DNA of 64,000 bases, taken from contig NC_088173.1 of NCBI RefSeq assembly GCF_028769735.1, positions 22,749,038 through 22,813,037 of the forward strand. The letters are read 5' to 3'. Position numbers and translations under genes: made by a program. Of this stretch, positions 48,983 to 62,326 are shown piece by piece. The notes under the pieces are model-generated. The model was not told the DNA's origin. It searched no databases and saw only the letters and a list, made by a program, of their open reading frames with translations. The first letter of the stretch is position 1; each line of letters begins with the position of its first letter. Source of the DNA: Zonotrichia leucophrys gambelii. Taxonomy: Eukaryota > Chordata > Aves > Passeriformes > Passerellidae.

Positions 48983-51380
48983 ATTAAATCACTTCCGATC
49001 ATTGAGCTAAGAGATAAAAGGGCACCATATGCGTTTTTATCTTTTTGCAAAAAGGCTTATACAGACACCTAAATGCAGGAGATCACACAGGACTATGAAT
49101 CTGGATGAGAACAAAGTGCATCTCTGCAGCCAGACCATGTAGGAATGTTCAGTGCAAAGGAACCTCCTGGACTGCTGACTCCCAGTCTTTGCCGTTCACA
49201 CATGAAAATGCATTTTCTGGCTTTGCTAAGAGAGTGATGTAAAGGCATTTTTCTGAATGCTTGAACACTTGTTTTAGGTGATCATCCCTAAATGTGGAGC
49301 TAATGGTCGTCTGAGGGGTTGTTTCCTGTAAAAATTGCTGTTCCACAACCACTCTGACTAAGGCAATGTCTGTGCAATGTGCAGCCTTCTGACCTGACTG
49401 CCAAAAGGATCTGATGCTCTGAAGGTATAAAGGTTCACAATTCACCCTAAATTTATGCCTTGCCAATTTTCTCAACTTGCTCTGCTGCCAGCTTTTTTTT
49501 TATAAGTAGCTTTTCTTTTTGGGAAGAAGCTTTTCTTCCACTTGCATTTAGTAAGATCAGTCACACGCAACATAACTTTCATTTTGTTGCATGAAAGAAG
49601 CATGCAGTTTTTTTAAAGTTTTCTCCCACATGATAGATCATGAGCCTTTCAGTTCAGAAAAAGGAATTAATGAGCAAGTTCTAACTACATTTCATAGTAT
49701 AAGAATGAAGAGACAGCAAAGGAAATTAAGAGATAACAGGCTTAAGGCAAAAAAAAAAAAAGGTGATTCTTAACACAGTGTTGACTTCAGCCATGACAAT
49801 TCCTGCCACAGGATATTATGGCTGCCGAAGTTGAGATGAGTTCAAAGTGATTAGAGAAATTGCTGGAAAGGATATGAAACGCAAAGATATCATCCTTGTC
49901 GGAGGGAGTCCCTGATCCACAAACTGCTGGAGGCCACAGCACCACTCCAGCAAAACCCACTGTAGATGCAATCTTCAGGTTTTGCATGGGATTCACTATT
50001 GGACAGTGTTGGAAGAAAAACAATGGCTTTTGTTTTTCTGCTGCTGTCCTAATTTTTTTCCAGCTGCCTTTCCTTTTATGCTGTTCAGACTTATTCCCAG
50101 TCCACCAGCACATCCTGTTCTTTCACTGTCTCATTTTTACCTTAACCTCAAATCATCAAGTTAATTTCACTAAGCATTTTCCACTCCTTGTGTCAGGGTC
50201 ATAATTTGTCTATAAAAATAGAACTCACCCTAATAGTGATCACTGAAAAATGCAGTTTTGGGCTTACTCTTGCAGTGTAAAATTTCCTTAGGTAATGCCT
50301 TGTCCTTTGTCCAAATTCCTTCTTACCAAACAACTCCTTTGCTTTATGGAGGAAACCATCTGTAATTTATTCACCCAACTTCTTGTCAAAGCAGAACTAA
50401 AATATGCATTGACTTCATGAGTCAAACTAAAAACAAAAACTAAACTGACATTAATGAACAATCCCACATCTTTATGTTTGGTATTTATGTACTTATACAT
50501 GAAAAAAGTTGATCTTTAGTATCTTTTAGAAAATCTACTGCAGGTTTATTTTTCTTAAACTGCTCATATATTCTCTTTCTGACCTATCTTGAAACTTCCT
50601 CAGATAAGCAGTCTCATTATTTCATGGGTTTCTGGCTATCTCTAATTTCAGATGCCTTTCCTAGTGTGAGTATTCCAGCAGTGGGGACTGAAGCAGAGAC
50701 TTTTAATAAAAATCTCTGCCAGGTATAAATTCTTTACCCAAAGACATCTTGTGATCTCCAAATCCAGGCCTTCACTCCTGCAACTCTAATTAGCTCCCAC
50801 AGGTAACATACAGACTGTAACAAAATGCCCCCAAACAATCCTGTGTACTCAAGCTAATGAGGATGCAATATTCCCTGCTTATAGCAGCGAGCTTTCCTAG
50901 ACACCAAAATGTTGTGACAACTCACAAAACGCCAGATGCTGGGAGTCATCACTGGGACATCCCTGAACTGTCCCTGGGAGCTGCCTGGGAACATCCTTGG
51001 TTAGCATCAGCCAACAGCACATCAGGGATGGCTGTAGCAGCTTAATGGGATAGATGATGAGTCTGGTGCTTGGGAACACGCCAGGCACTGCTGGCTATGG
51101 ATGAGTATGGAGCCAGCCTGGCTGTGCCACAGTTTGAAAGAGAGACCTCTAACTATAAGGCTACTTTTGTTTGTTCTTACTCTAAAATTATAATCAACTC
51201 ATCATCATCCAGTACAAGGTCACCTTCTACTGGTACCCACTTCTACTGGTGTCCTCACAAACTGGTATCCTCAGAGCTTTCATCACAGAAATCTTTGCAC
51301 AGCAATAATCATCTAAGAGTGACCCAGTCATCCTGGAAATGCCCCAGGGGTTTAAGGTTTAAGGTGTTTTAATGCTAATC
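48983..51380. other. Non-coding unique DNA
   Basis: No gene recognised. Minus-strand frames of about 108 codons at 49149-49475 and 49787-50113 show no family motif. An A-run lies at about 49750-49761. Confidence 0.55.
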
Positions 51381-51430
51381 TGTTTTTTTTGTTTTGTTTT
51401 GTTTTGGTTTGGTTTGGTTTTTTTTTTGTT
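51381..51430. repeat. TTTTG / TTTGG simple repeat
   Basis: A T-run is followed by TTTTG units, then TTTGG units, then another T-run. The change of unit within one array suggests successive slippage expansions. Confidence 0.85.
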
Positions 51431-52630
51431 AGGATAACACTTTGTATTCTAAACATACTTTATCCTTTGTGCATTTGAAGCCTTGTTCTTCCGTCTCCTC
51501 CTGTCTTGTTTCACAATGGCTGTGAAAAATAAACTCAGCAGATGTCCCAGAAGGCTGCTATGCTGCCAGTCATTGGTGGTATAGATAGTCCTGTAAGTAG
51601 GATATCTTAAACATCTTTATGCCAGCTTAACTTTTTCCTTTGTAAAAATCTTTTGAAGAGACTTGGAAATCACCAGGGAAATCTTAATTGACAAAGGCAT
51701 GTGGAGTAAAAATCTGATAAATGGTCCATAAGAGATTTTCCCCATTTAATACTAGGGACATCAAACAATCAAAGAATAAGACCATGCATTGCAAAAACTT
51801 TGCAGAATGCTTTCACCAACTTGATCTGCTTTTATAGGCCATGTCTGGTGTCTGAAGTGAGATGGTGCTTTTTGCTTATTTTTTTTTCCAGCATAGAAAT
51901 CAATCATCAAATGGATGATTTTCTTTTCTATTTTTATTTTTTTTTTTCTGGAAAAGAGTGAAATGGAGAAATTGATAGATAGGAGGGTACACAAAAAGCT
52001 ACAATTTCCAATGTCTCACTGTTTTCACTCGTACATATGAGTGTTTACACTTTGGGAAAAGTAATGGCCCAGCCCTAGTCTTCGTACTCTTTTTATAATG
52101 TATTATTTCAGACATGGATTACTCTGCCTTTAAATCTGGTGTCTGGAAGCAGGAAATTTCTTGAATTCTGTGCCAGGACATTTTCCATTTCAAAAAGGAC
52201 TTGTGTTCATTGAGGTCCTTTATATAAAAAGTCACAGTCATCTAGCCCTGCACTATTACATATGACTTACTTGTGCAAAAGTACATTACATTTCCACCCA
52301 AACTGGGAATGCAGGCATTTTAAGTAAAGAACAATAGGCCTTTTCTGCAGCTCTACATACTGAAACCCATAGATAGAAATTATTCTTCCTAACACAATGA
52401 TTATTATTTTATTAGAGATCAGGTTAGAAGTAGTTTTGAGGTGAATGTGATGCAGATTATGAAGCAGTAGATACACAAGTTTTTGAGTTTGTACAACACC
52501 TTTTAGCTTATGTCAGCTTAACTTATTTTTCCCTGAAGTGACATTTAGGTTAGCTAGACGGCTAAATGGCTGCCAACCAAGAGGAATGGCAGTACATTAT
52601 CCATAACTTCTATCAACAACTCCTCTAAAG
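51431..52630. other. Non-coding unique DNA
   Basis: No gene recognised. T-rich runs occur near 51880-51890 and 51930-51948. Confidence 0.6.
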
Positions 52631-52729
52631 AATACCATGATTAAAGCAGGTTTCAAGTCTTAATCAACTTGAAAGAACAAATACCATGATTAAAGCAGGT
52701 TTCAAGTCTTAATCAACTTGAAAGAACAA
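52631..52729. repeat. Perfect 49-bp tandem duplication
   Basis: The 49-nt unit beginning ATACCATGATTAAAGCAGG and ending AAAGAACAA occurs twice in a row with no mismatch (the match at offset 49 holds from 52631 to 52680). Complete identity in non-coding DNA points to a very recent duplication, possibly a polymorphism or, less likely, an assembly artefact. Confidence 0.97.
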
Positions 52730-55700
52730 CAGAAAGATTAACTCCATGTTTAGTGAATGCTACATTATTTATTCAATAAAGTCTCCAAATAAGCATGGAA
52801 ATTACAGGCCTGACTACAATTGAATGTATCTGAAATAAGACACGTCACATGGCTGATTGAACATGAGCACACAGACAAATGGAACTGGAAAGGTTTTTTA
52901 ACACATAAAATTTAAATTTTGTGGTTCCTACTATCATTTATAACAATCACTAACATGTAAAACAACACAAAGGGCAATCCATATTGCAGACAACATAGAA
53001 GCTTCTAAGCTGTCATGGCAAGAAACTAATTTAAGAGTTAATTTTCATGCATCTAGGTATCATAGCTTGATTTCAGAACTCAAACGCTATCAGAATGTAC
53101 TACCTCCTCAAGTTCAGAGTAGAAACATAAAAAAATTCTTATTTGGAAAGGACAGAATGATTCAGCAAGTTCCAGGCACTTGCAAAATAAGCATTTTATG
53201 TTTGCAGCTGCATGTGTCTCTGAAGGATGAGCTTCTAAAAAGAAATGAAGGAAATATTCCAAGCAGTAGCAATGCTATGCTAAATAAAATCAGTAGCATG
53301 AGATGCTCAGAGGAAAAGGCTTTCTTTTCCTCAGTTATAACAATTAGAGTTAAAACTCATTCTGTTGGAATAAGGATCTCCAGATGGAAGTCACAATATG
53401 TGTATGTTTTTCTATACCTTACTCCATTTTTCACTAAGACAAATTAGAATAAAATATTAAAGCCTTAGTCTTAAACACAAAGCAGAATATATGTTCACAT
53501 CAACACAACTGGCCTGCCATGTCTCACACTTTATTTCTCCTATACATTTCTTAATTTATAGTCTCTTATCTTCAGCATCCTAATTTGCATGCTTAATTCT
53601 TCACTTTAGAGTACCATAAACATTAAATTATTTGTAAAACACTGTATATGCCTCAAGGTTTTATATAAATTAAATGTTGTACTTAAATGACATCATTAAA
53701 TCAGTAGTTAAGGACAACTGAGGAAATGCTAGAAGGTTATAAAACAGGTTTCCAACAAAAAGACATACATACAAAATCTTGAAGATTCAAATATTATCAG
53801 TCATAAAGATCTCAGAGGAATTAGGATGAGAAACAGCCAAGCACCTATAAATAAACATGACAGTATCTGCAGAGGGTTTCAGAAATATATCTGGGGTATC
53901 CTATTCATCACCATTTTGTTCCTAAGAGGGAGAAAAACAGCATGGAGGATGTTTCAGACAGAAAGACAATAATGGATGAAAAGTCACATTAAAATAAAGC
54001 AGTAGAAGCATACTATTTCCAGTGACCAGGCAGGGAAAAGACTCTACATGATTTGGTGACACTTCTTTGTGAGGAGAAGTGTCATAGTCTATCTCATAGC
54101 CTGTTATCAAAACCAATTCTTTTGCAGGCACTTCAATGACAGCACTTATGTATATGATTAATTCTTCAGAGTCTGACATAAAATATGAGTTAAGCTCTTT
54201 AAGGTGAGGCCTTTGATGAGGACATCTACTGTAGATGATCTGTTCATACTAAAAATTGCAAAGGGTATGTAATGGTGATGGAATTCTGCAGGAGGAGGAC
54301 ATGGTGCTTTAACTCATGTGCATTTTGTACTGATCCAAAAAAAAAAAGAACCCTGCCAGTGCTAGGTTTGATGATGTAACTGAAAGGAAAAAATTCATGA
54401 CAGTTACTTTAAAGAAAAAATATCCTTTGTGCATTTCATTGTGTTCTCAATAATATTTTTAAATAGAATTCAGTCACTTGGAGGTGATTCTGAAAAGTAT
54501 CTCTGTACACTCTTGACCTTTAGAATAGGATTTTCTCCTCACGGGAATACAGTTGCAGGACACAGAAGCCACTTATTTTTCTCCCTCGTTAAGGGAGGCT
54601 TAGAAGCAAGTCAGTTTTTTAAAAAATAACTTCTTTTTCTCAGACATCTTTCTGCAGAGTCCTCAGCAGTGCTCTGCCACTCTGCACTATTCTTTTAAGA
54701 AGAGTATTTTTGTATTTATTTTTTTTAATCTACTGATCTCTGTATCTGTAGCTGCCCCGAAACCAGAACTGTACAAAACAAGTGAACAATCACATCCACA
54801 ATGAAATGAAGTCAGACAGAAGACATCTATTACTACATTGGGCAGTTCTATGATCTATCTACATGAACATGGAAATATTTTTGAAGGTACCCAGGTTGCC
54901 AGGGAATGTCATCAGAGCATGTAATAGCTGAAGGAAGTTATAGAGAAAACTAATTTTCTTTACTTTTTTTTTCACAAAATCTGTAGTGAAGGAAAACAAG
55001 CAAATAGATTTTTTTTTTTTCGCAGAAAAACTAGAATAAATGAAATCTCACCTAAATCCTATAGCAACAATTCTTGTATTTTTCTACCTGAAGTCTTATA
55101 TGTATTTTCAGTGTAAAATAGCCAGTGTCTCAAAAAAATACTGGCTTGACTGGTAAATCACATTTTGCTTTAGTGTAAGGGAAGGCAACACTTCCCAACA
55201 CTTTTTAAACCAGTTTTAGTTAAAAGCTTTAAAAAACCCCCAAACCCTGATAGTATTGCCAAGAGGAAAAGTAAAGAAAAATAATTAGCTGTTGAAATAT
55301 TACCACTAAAACATAAAGCAAGGCAATTGAAAATAAATACAGACACCTCATTTGGAAAAAAAATAGTTAACCCTCAGATTTGATACCCCAAAAACTGAAT
55401 TGATGCCAGTAGCCAGAATGGGATCTAGATTTAGCTAAGCAGTAGGTCTCCCTGTAAAAATTTCACCAATTAGCCTAAAATAGAGAATACCTGGAAGCTG
55501 GGTAGGTCTAAGCTTTAAATGCCAAAGGCTATATCCAGTGTCTACACTCATTGAAATACATTCCTGGTTCAACTACACCACAAAAATCTACTGAACTTCT
55601 AATTTTCTAACTTAAATTAGAATTTAACTTCTAATTCAGCATTGTAGTTTTAAATCATGGCTTCAAAATCCCACCTTATAGTCACATGGAGGCTTGGTTT

Positions 55701-55949
55701 GCATTCTCTTACCATCTCTTTTATTGCCTATTCCTTCTAGGAAGACACTGTTTTGTTTTTTTTTTCCTGCAGATATTTTATAGAGAGAAAAAAAAAAAAA
55801 AGTAGTATAGGTCAGGTAATATTGTCACATTGAGCAATTTTGTTTCACCCTGCAATAATTTGTATTGCTCCTAACTTAGGTTTGTGTAAGTGATGAAAGG
55901 ATATCCTTTAAAAAGTAAAAATACCCCTTTAATGTTATTATTTGTATGA

Positions 55950-55953
<4 letters not shown>
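52730..55953. other. Non-coding unique DNA
   Basis: No gene recognised. A + strand frame of about 126 codons at 53067-53447 is probably chance. A splice-acceptor-like T-run ending in CCTGCAG lies at 55751-55772, but it is followed at once by a short AT stretch with a stop and an A-run. Confidence 0.55.
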
Positions 55954-55988
<35 letters not shown>

Positions 55989-56006
55989 TATATATACACA
56001 CACACA
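55954..56006. repeat. Compound (AT)n-(AC)n microsatellite
   Basis: AT repeats run from 55954 to about 55984, are broken by AA, resume, and change to AC repeats at about 55995-56006. This is a standard compound dinucleotide array, likely polymorphic. Confidence 0.95.
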
Positions 56007-58627
56007 TTATGACACCACAGAAAAGCCACTTGGCAGATCCATATTTACACAGTATATTACAACATGCATAAGAAAGGTTTTCCACATAATATAATCTTAA
56101 CTAGCATCTTACAAAAAAAATTAAAAAAAATCCACAATCTCATGATCCTGTCTATTGGGAAGCTCACATTTTATGACAATATATGATGCCACAATTCATA
56201 AAGCAATGAATTTTTTTCCCTATGAGAAAAATCTCCATGAAATTGTTTAGCCAGCCAAGATGGCTGTGCTTATTTCCCTTGAGGGTAAATGCCAAGTTTC
56301 CTCTATGCTAAAAAGCACAGGAAAGTTTTATATTAAAGCATTTTTTTTTTCCTAAAGTTACATTTTGAATTTGCTAAATATGGATGGCTGTAGTTGAGGG
56401 AAGGAAAAAAGCTTTTCAGACAGGGGAAGGAGGGGGACAGTTCTCTCCTCCCCACTCTGGCATCATGTTGAGAGCACAGAAGTAGTTTTTGCATCATGAC
56501 CATGCTGATAATTCTGTTTGCTAGCATGACTGCCAAGGGTGGTGATGCCTGGGGACATCACTGTGTGACTGCACACAGACAGGTGGGAGGCTCGGGCTTG
56601 GTCCTGACACCCCAGATTCCCTGGACTCCAGCGAGGCAGGGTCTGACTGAAGCATATTAATGGCTTTGGCCTCCTCAGAGCTGTCTTTGTCCCTGCTGCT
56701 TGAGAATGATGCTTGAAGAGGTGTGAGTCACGGGATGTACTTATCAGCTGAATCACTTTGAAGGACTTGGGCAGCATCTTACATCAGCAAGCAGGGTAGG
56801 AAATGCTACTTTTTTTCCTCAATGTGCTAAAATCTCTCCAATGACAAAAGATCAAAAAGTAAATTACAAGCACAAAAGGACAAAGATCTCCTATAGAAAG
56901 CGGCTTATAAGGTGGATTAAGCAGAAGTGATGAACATGTGCCAGTATAATTTTGGATCCATAATGATTAAAAAAAACTTATATATTTTTAAGTCTCCTAG
57001 AATAAACAAATACCTTAGGCAAGTATACCCATCAGGATAAAGAAAACATGTCAAGCAGAATCCTGCTTTCATTGAGAATTATGGCTTTATAAAAACAGTT
57101 TATCACATTTTTCTAATATATTCAGAAGGTGCAGATTTAAAAAATGTGGTAATGCCACAGATAAAACCAATCAACAGAAATTGCCTATAAATTGTCTGTC
57201 AAGCCTACATCATGAGAGTTATTTCCTACAGCTTATACTGCTCATTTGTCTATGTAAGTAAAAATTAAAAAAACCCAACAAAACAATATAAAAGATGGAC
57301 AGAATGCTGCCCCAGCACCATAGCAGTATATTTTATTGCACAATGTTCAAAGTAGGTAGTGTAGTCCAGCCCTGTCAATGCCCAGCATTTTGGTTTTGAG
57401 GCATTAGATCTTATAGAGGTTTTGGTTTAGAAAATCAAGTAACAGCTGCAAAGAGCACTGTTTTGTTTGTGCATGTAATGTTAGATTTAACTAAACCTGA
57501 GCCTCTTGGATCAACCATTTGGATTTTTAAATAGCAAAGACTGCAGTTTGAGAAACTAAGCATCTACATGCATGTACACAAACCCATTAAGCTCGCTGCT
57601 GAAGTGAGAGGCAATGACACATGCAATAGCCTTTCTTTGTAGGCCACAGGCAGTGAGGAAGAGCCTGTTTATCTCACAGGAGTTCAGTGGAACTCAATCC
57701 TCTCAGTGAGATGGATTGCAGGAGTTACCCCAGATTTTGAAGTCATAGGATTTGCTGTTGATTGAGTCCCATGGGGACTCATGTTGTTCTATGAAAATGC
57801 AAAATTCCATATTTATTCAAACAAGAGGTGGTAAGGCACTTGCTTATGAACCTTCCTGTTGCTACTGGCCCCAATAGGAATTATTGCTGTGGTTATCATT
57901 GCTCTTTACTATGGCCTTATCAAGACCAGCACTACTTTTACTACTGCATTGTGTAGGGATATGTATACATACACATACACTGGAACACCCACCATCTTAA
58001 TTTCCATATATTAGCATCTCTGCCTATCTATTCACACAAAGTAGCTGAAGCTGAATTAAGAATTCCACCTACAGATAACTTGGATAAGTTGCCAAGACAC
58101 TTAGTTCCAAATTTACAAAAATATTCATCTAACAATCTTGTGAAATCATTAAAAAACAACAGTAAGAAACACAAAGGGAAACATTTAGGTAAAAATCACA
58201 TTATTTGTATCATTGTGTCTTTAGTCATTGTGACAATATAAAAAATTTTCTCACTGAAAACCAGGAAAAAAAAATTCACTGGATATTCTGGTCTTTATGA
58301 GTATGTGGTAACATAAAATGTGTTTGCCTTTCATAGTGAAACTCAAAAGGAAAGCAACTACTGAGAAATACTACTATGGTATTTGTAAAGCATACTATTA
58401 ATTGAAAGAACTATAGCTCAACCTCTCTAATTACATTTTTCTCTAAACTCACAGAATATGGTGCTGAAGGGTAGGCAGTAACAACATAAATTGAAAATTG
58501 GGTTAAAGGTTGTTATGCAATAGCCCGCACTCCAGTACATTTTTAACAAGATGCTCTTGATGCTTCAGTAAAGCATCAACATGCCAGAAGTACTCTGGGC
58601 TGTCTCCTTCTAAGAATCTTGAAACCT
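56007..58627. other. Non-coding unique DNA
   Basis: No gene or repeat family recognised. Short A and T homopolymer runs only. Confidence 0.6.
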
Positions 58628-58726
58628 GGCCTGGGGGAAGGTGTCCCTGCCCTCAACAGGGGTGTTGGAATTTTAAGGTGATCTTTCAGGTCCTTCCAAC
58701 CCACAGTGTTTTATGATTCTATGATT
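58628..58726 (+). mobile_element. CR1 3'-end fragment
   Basis: GGCCTGGGGGAAGGTGTCCC, then TGCCCTCAACAGGGGTGTTGG, then AGGTGATCTTTCAGGTCC and TTCCAACCCACAG, follow the CR1 3' region in order. It ends with TATGATTCTATGATT, the octamer tail. Only about 100 nt remain. The tail is of the ATTCTATG type, whereas the copy at 20262-21386 has ATTCTGTG, suggesting a different CR1 subfamily. Confidence 0.92.
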
Positions 58727-59815
58727 AATAACAGTAAAGGCTCTGAAGGAGATTTTACTCTCCAATTTTAAGATGTTTACCATAAACTGAAACATGACAT
58801 TATCATTTCAGAACTGCACAAACAATGAGTTCTTAGAAAAAAAAAATCTACTTGTTATTTTCTATCCTTACAAAACAGGTATAAACCCTCTCCGGCGTCT
58901 CTTCTGAAGAGACCTTCACCTTAAAGGATTGAGGGGGGACAGAAGAATGCATAAAACTACCTCTCCAAGTCCTATTTCAGCTTTTCCCACCTGCTTGCCT
59001 TCTGTGCATTGAAAGAGGCAAAGGAATCAGAATGGTCCTGCACGGCTCATGGGATCCACTGGAACCCCTTTATTTGTGCTTCCCACACCTCCAGATAGGA
59101 ACTAGTTGAAGAAAATTCCAATGGGTTGGTCTAGGCACTAGTTTAGCAGCCCTTTCCTACTCTATAATAGAAAACATTTTCAAAATCAGGTTTGGGATAT
59201 TTAAAGCAAATAAATAAAACACAATTTAAACACGTATTTTAAATCTCATTCTGCAGTTGGAAGACTGGTAGGATCAAATGCTTTTTAACACAGATGAGTC
59301 AGCCTTAACAAGTTAGCATTTGTTAAAAATGATGACAAATTACTTGTAAACTGTATCTCTATGCCCAGCATGAAATAGTGGTCCTTTCTTGTTGGGTGGG
59401 AGTTGCAGGTGTAAAGGGAGGAAGAACTTTGGGCAAATGCTACAAAGTCATTCACTGGACAACTTCATGAAATTAAGTGCTTTTCTTCTATGTATAAAGA
59501 ATTTCCTTATCAGTGAGGTAAGTAAAGAAATGAACTGTTTACAGAGGTAGCTAAATTTTCATTAGCAGTAAGAGATGTATAAAGGAGACTGACAAAAGAA
59601 TAAGTTCAGTGGATGATGCCACTTGGATAAAGGATTTAGCTTAGATAACCTTTCCTATCTTTAGCATCACTGCTGCTGTAATACAGAGATTTATGACATG
59701 ACCTATAATAAACATTTTAATGACTACCAAAACAATTATATACAGTAATTAGATTTCCTATCAGCCTAACAAGCTAAAAAAGTATGGATTAGACTGACTG
59801 CATGTAGTGGGGCAA
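58727..59815. other. Non-coding unique DNA
   Basis: No gene or repeat family recognised between the CR1 fragment and the polypurine array. Confidence 0.6.
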
Positions 59816-60103
59816 GAGGAAAGAGAGAGAGAGAGAGAAAAAGAGAGAAAGATAAGAAAGAGAAGGAGGAGAAGAAAGAGAAGAAAGAGAGAAAGAGAGA
59901 AAGAGAGAAAGAGAGAAAGAGAGAAAGAGAGAAAGAGAGAAAGAGAGAAAGAGAGAAAGAGAGAAAGAGAGAAAGAAAGAGAAAGAAAGAGAGAAAGCGA
60001 GAAAGCGAGAAAGAAAGCGAGAAAGCAAGAAAGAAAGCAAGAAAGTGAGAAAGCGAGAAAGTGAGAAAGCAAGAAAGCAAGAAAGAAAGAAAGAAAGAAA
60101 GAA
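59816..60103. repeat. Long polypurine array (GAGAGAAA / GAAA)
   Basis: About 288 nt are almost pure A and G on the + strand. Blocks in order: AG dinucleotides (about 59822-59850), irregular AAG/AGG, about eleven copies of the 8-mer GAGAGAAA (about 59885-59973), a variant zone with single C or T interruptions, and a final GAAA run. The longest uninterrupted purine run is 59854-59997, 144 nt. Mirror-like GA tracts of this kind can form intramolecular triplexes and block polymerases. The Ser/Leu/Phe-rich and Arg/Glu/Lys-rich frames read through it are not genes. Confidence 0.97.
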
Positions 60104-62299
60104 CATAACGCAATATGCCTTAGCAAGACTGGGGACTGGCCACATGACACATGAAAGCTGCAGGGCAGTTAGAGCTCTAAGTCTCAGATTTTTATATTTT
60201 ATCTTACTTTGTTCCATTTTTTGTCACTTGTTTACAAAAAAAAAATATTTTATTCAATTCTCTGTTGTGTCTCACACAGGTGTATAGAATTCTCTACCAC
60301 CTACAGAAATTGATGCAAGGCAAAATGTTCCAAATTAAGTCCACATGTAAGTCACTTGCTTAATTTCATTCTGAGATAATTTAGACCTGATGGATCTCTC
60401 ACAGCAAATTTTTGTGATCCCTGGACAGCTTAAATGAAAATATATAATAAATAATAAGCTTTGAAAACACATCTGAGTAGCCCCCACGAATATCATGCAC
60501 AACAGATGCTGCTGATTCTATTTTGCTGGTGACTCCTGTGTTCTTGTAACTCTGCACCAAAGGTTAGCTGAAACTATCTATTTGAATTTTAAAATACAAT
60601 TATTTGTGCAAGGTTTCATGTAAAGCTGTTGTCTACATCAATCAGCCAAAGAGGAGGCTGACACTGCAGAAACACTGTTAACAGGTGAAATACATGGTTA
60701 CATGAAAATGTTGAACCTTTCACATGGTGAACCTCTTCACTCTCTTTGCCATTTCAGTAAACTCTGTGTTGCACTACACCTCTTCCAGTGACACCTGAAG
60801 TACTTGCCATTTTTCAGGTTCTTTCTCTGCTTTGGACACATCAACAATCAGTTCAATTACAAATGTACTGGTTTAAACTCAAAATTTTTTAGGTAGTGTT
60901 ACTGAATCGATACTTAACCCCTTGTATTTATAAACCTATCACACTGTCATTGTAACTATGATCAGGAAGGTTACAGTCCAGAGGTACAATCCTATTGTTG
61001 GGAAAAAAGTTTCATTACTTCATTTAACAATAAGGAAAACTACCGTAAATCTATCCTTGAATGACAAGATGATCTGGGAGAAGATTTATACTCTTCATTG
61101 ACACTTCATTCAAGAAAAGAAGAAACTTCCTAAACTCTTCAAGGAAATTTCATGTCTGTAGGGGACAAACAGGTTTGCCTTATGTAAAATCTTAGAAAAA
61201 TACATTGATAATAAATAAGAAACCAGATTTCAATAATACTAAGCAGACATTAAAGGTCTTTTACCTTTTTTAAGAAGATTTTTTATGTATGATTGAAGTT
61301 TATACAACACTCCAGAAAAGCCATGTGTTAGATTGAAAAATAAAATCAGAAGCATTTTCTGTCATATAAGTACACATGAAAAAAACGAGAACGTTAATGT
61401 CTTAGAAAGTGTATGTCTAGCTCTGTACCGTTACTCATTTAACAAAGCAGAAAATAAGATACTGTACTGTAAACAAAAAGCTACAGTAAAAGGACATTTT
61501 GAAATTTACACAAGTTTGAGTTCATAAACATTTTGGTTGCTCCATAACAGTTTTCATAAAAAAAGGAATAAAAAACCCTTGGACAGCTTTCATCACTCTT
61601 GACTACTTTTCACTTAAATGCACACAGACATACTTTATATAGCAATATACTGATGTACTCTTAACATGGATATTAAACTACTATTACTGTTTTTTTAACT
61701 GAGATGTGTATTATCCAATCAATATTATCTGAATTGAAATACTCATACATTATGTATTCCCATCATGTTGTTAAGTATAAAAACATGAAAATATAACTTT
61801 ACATTATTTCAGTTATATACATCAGTTCAGGCTTGACAAAGATTTTTTTAATGCTATGAATTTTAGAGGAATGAGCCCAGAGGTACAATAAATAGCTTTC
61901 CACTGTATACAGAAATGCATTTCTACTTTTTTGAAAAAAAATTAATTACCATATCAGTATTATTTTAGTTTGGTCATTCTAGCATTGAACATTAAAAATC
62001 TGAATGCATTCCCCAACATTCCTGATGAGGAGTAATGCACAGAACACCTATGAATTACAGATGTGCCAAGAAATGATTTAGTTCAGTTGGGGGGAGGTAT
62101 TGGTAAGACAGACATTGAAAACACTGTATACACCTCTTTTGTTGGCCACACTGGGAGTATACACTGTGTTCACATGCTTGCAGAAACAGGCTCAGAGTTT
62201 GTACCACGAGAAGGGACTTCAAGTTTCTGATCAATGCTCTGCCTTCTCCAATGCTCAGTAAACATTATACTTGAGTCTAAGAAATTGATTCCAACTAAA
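60104..62299. other. Non-coding DNA downstream of the minus-strand gene end
   Basis: No coding signal. AT-rich unique sequence. Because the likely gene at the right edge is transcribed leftward, this stretch lies just past its candidate distal poly(A) site. Part of it could still be transcribed if more distal sites are used. Confidence 0.5.
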
Positions 62300-62320
62300 G
62301 CTGCAAGTCATATTTAAATT

Positions 62321-62326
62321 TTTATT
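62321..62326 (-). promoter_or_regulatory. Candidate distal poly(A) signal AATAAA
   Basis: TTTATT on the + strand gives AATAAA on the minus strand, within GGAATTAAATAAAAATTT. It would end a long 3' UTR of about 1.65 kb for the right-edge gene. In AT-rich DNA the hexamer alone is weak evidence. Confidence 0.3.

Noticed and set aside
53067..53447. Plus-strand frame of 126 codons
   Set aside because: No motif, AT-driven codon use, no context; probably chance.
55751..55780. Strong-looking 3' splice site (T-run, CCTGCAG)
   Set aside because: It is followed by a short AT stretch with a stop and an A-run; no exon-like sequence and no donor pairing.
59761..60217. Minus-strand frames of 115-142 codons rich in Ser, Leu and Phe, and a plus-strand frame rich in Arg, Glu and Lys
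   Set aside because: They are translations of the polypurine simple repeat.
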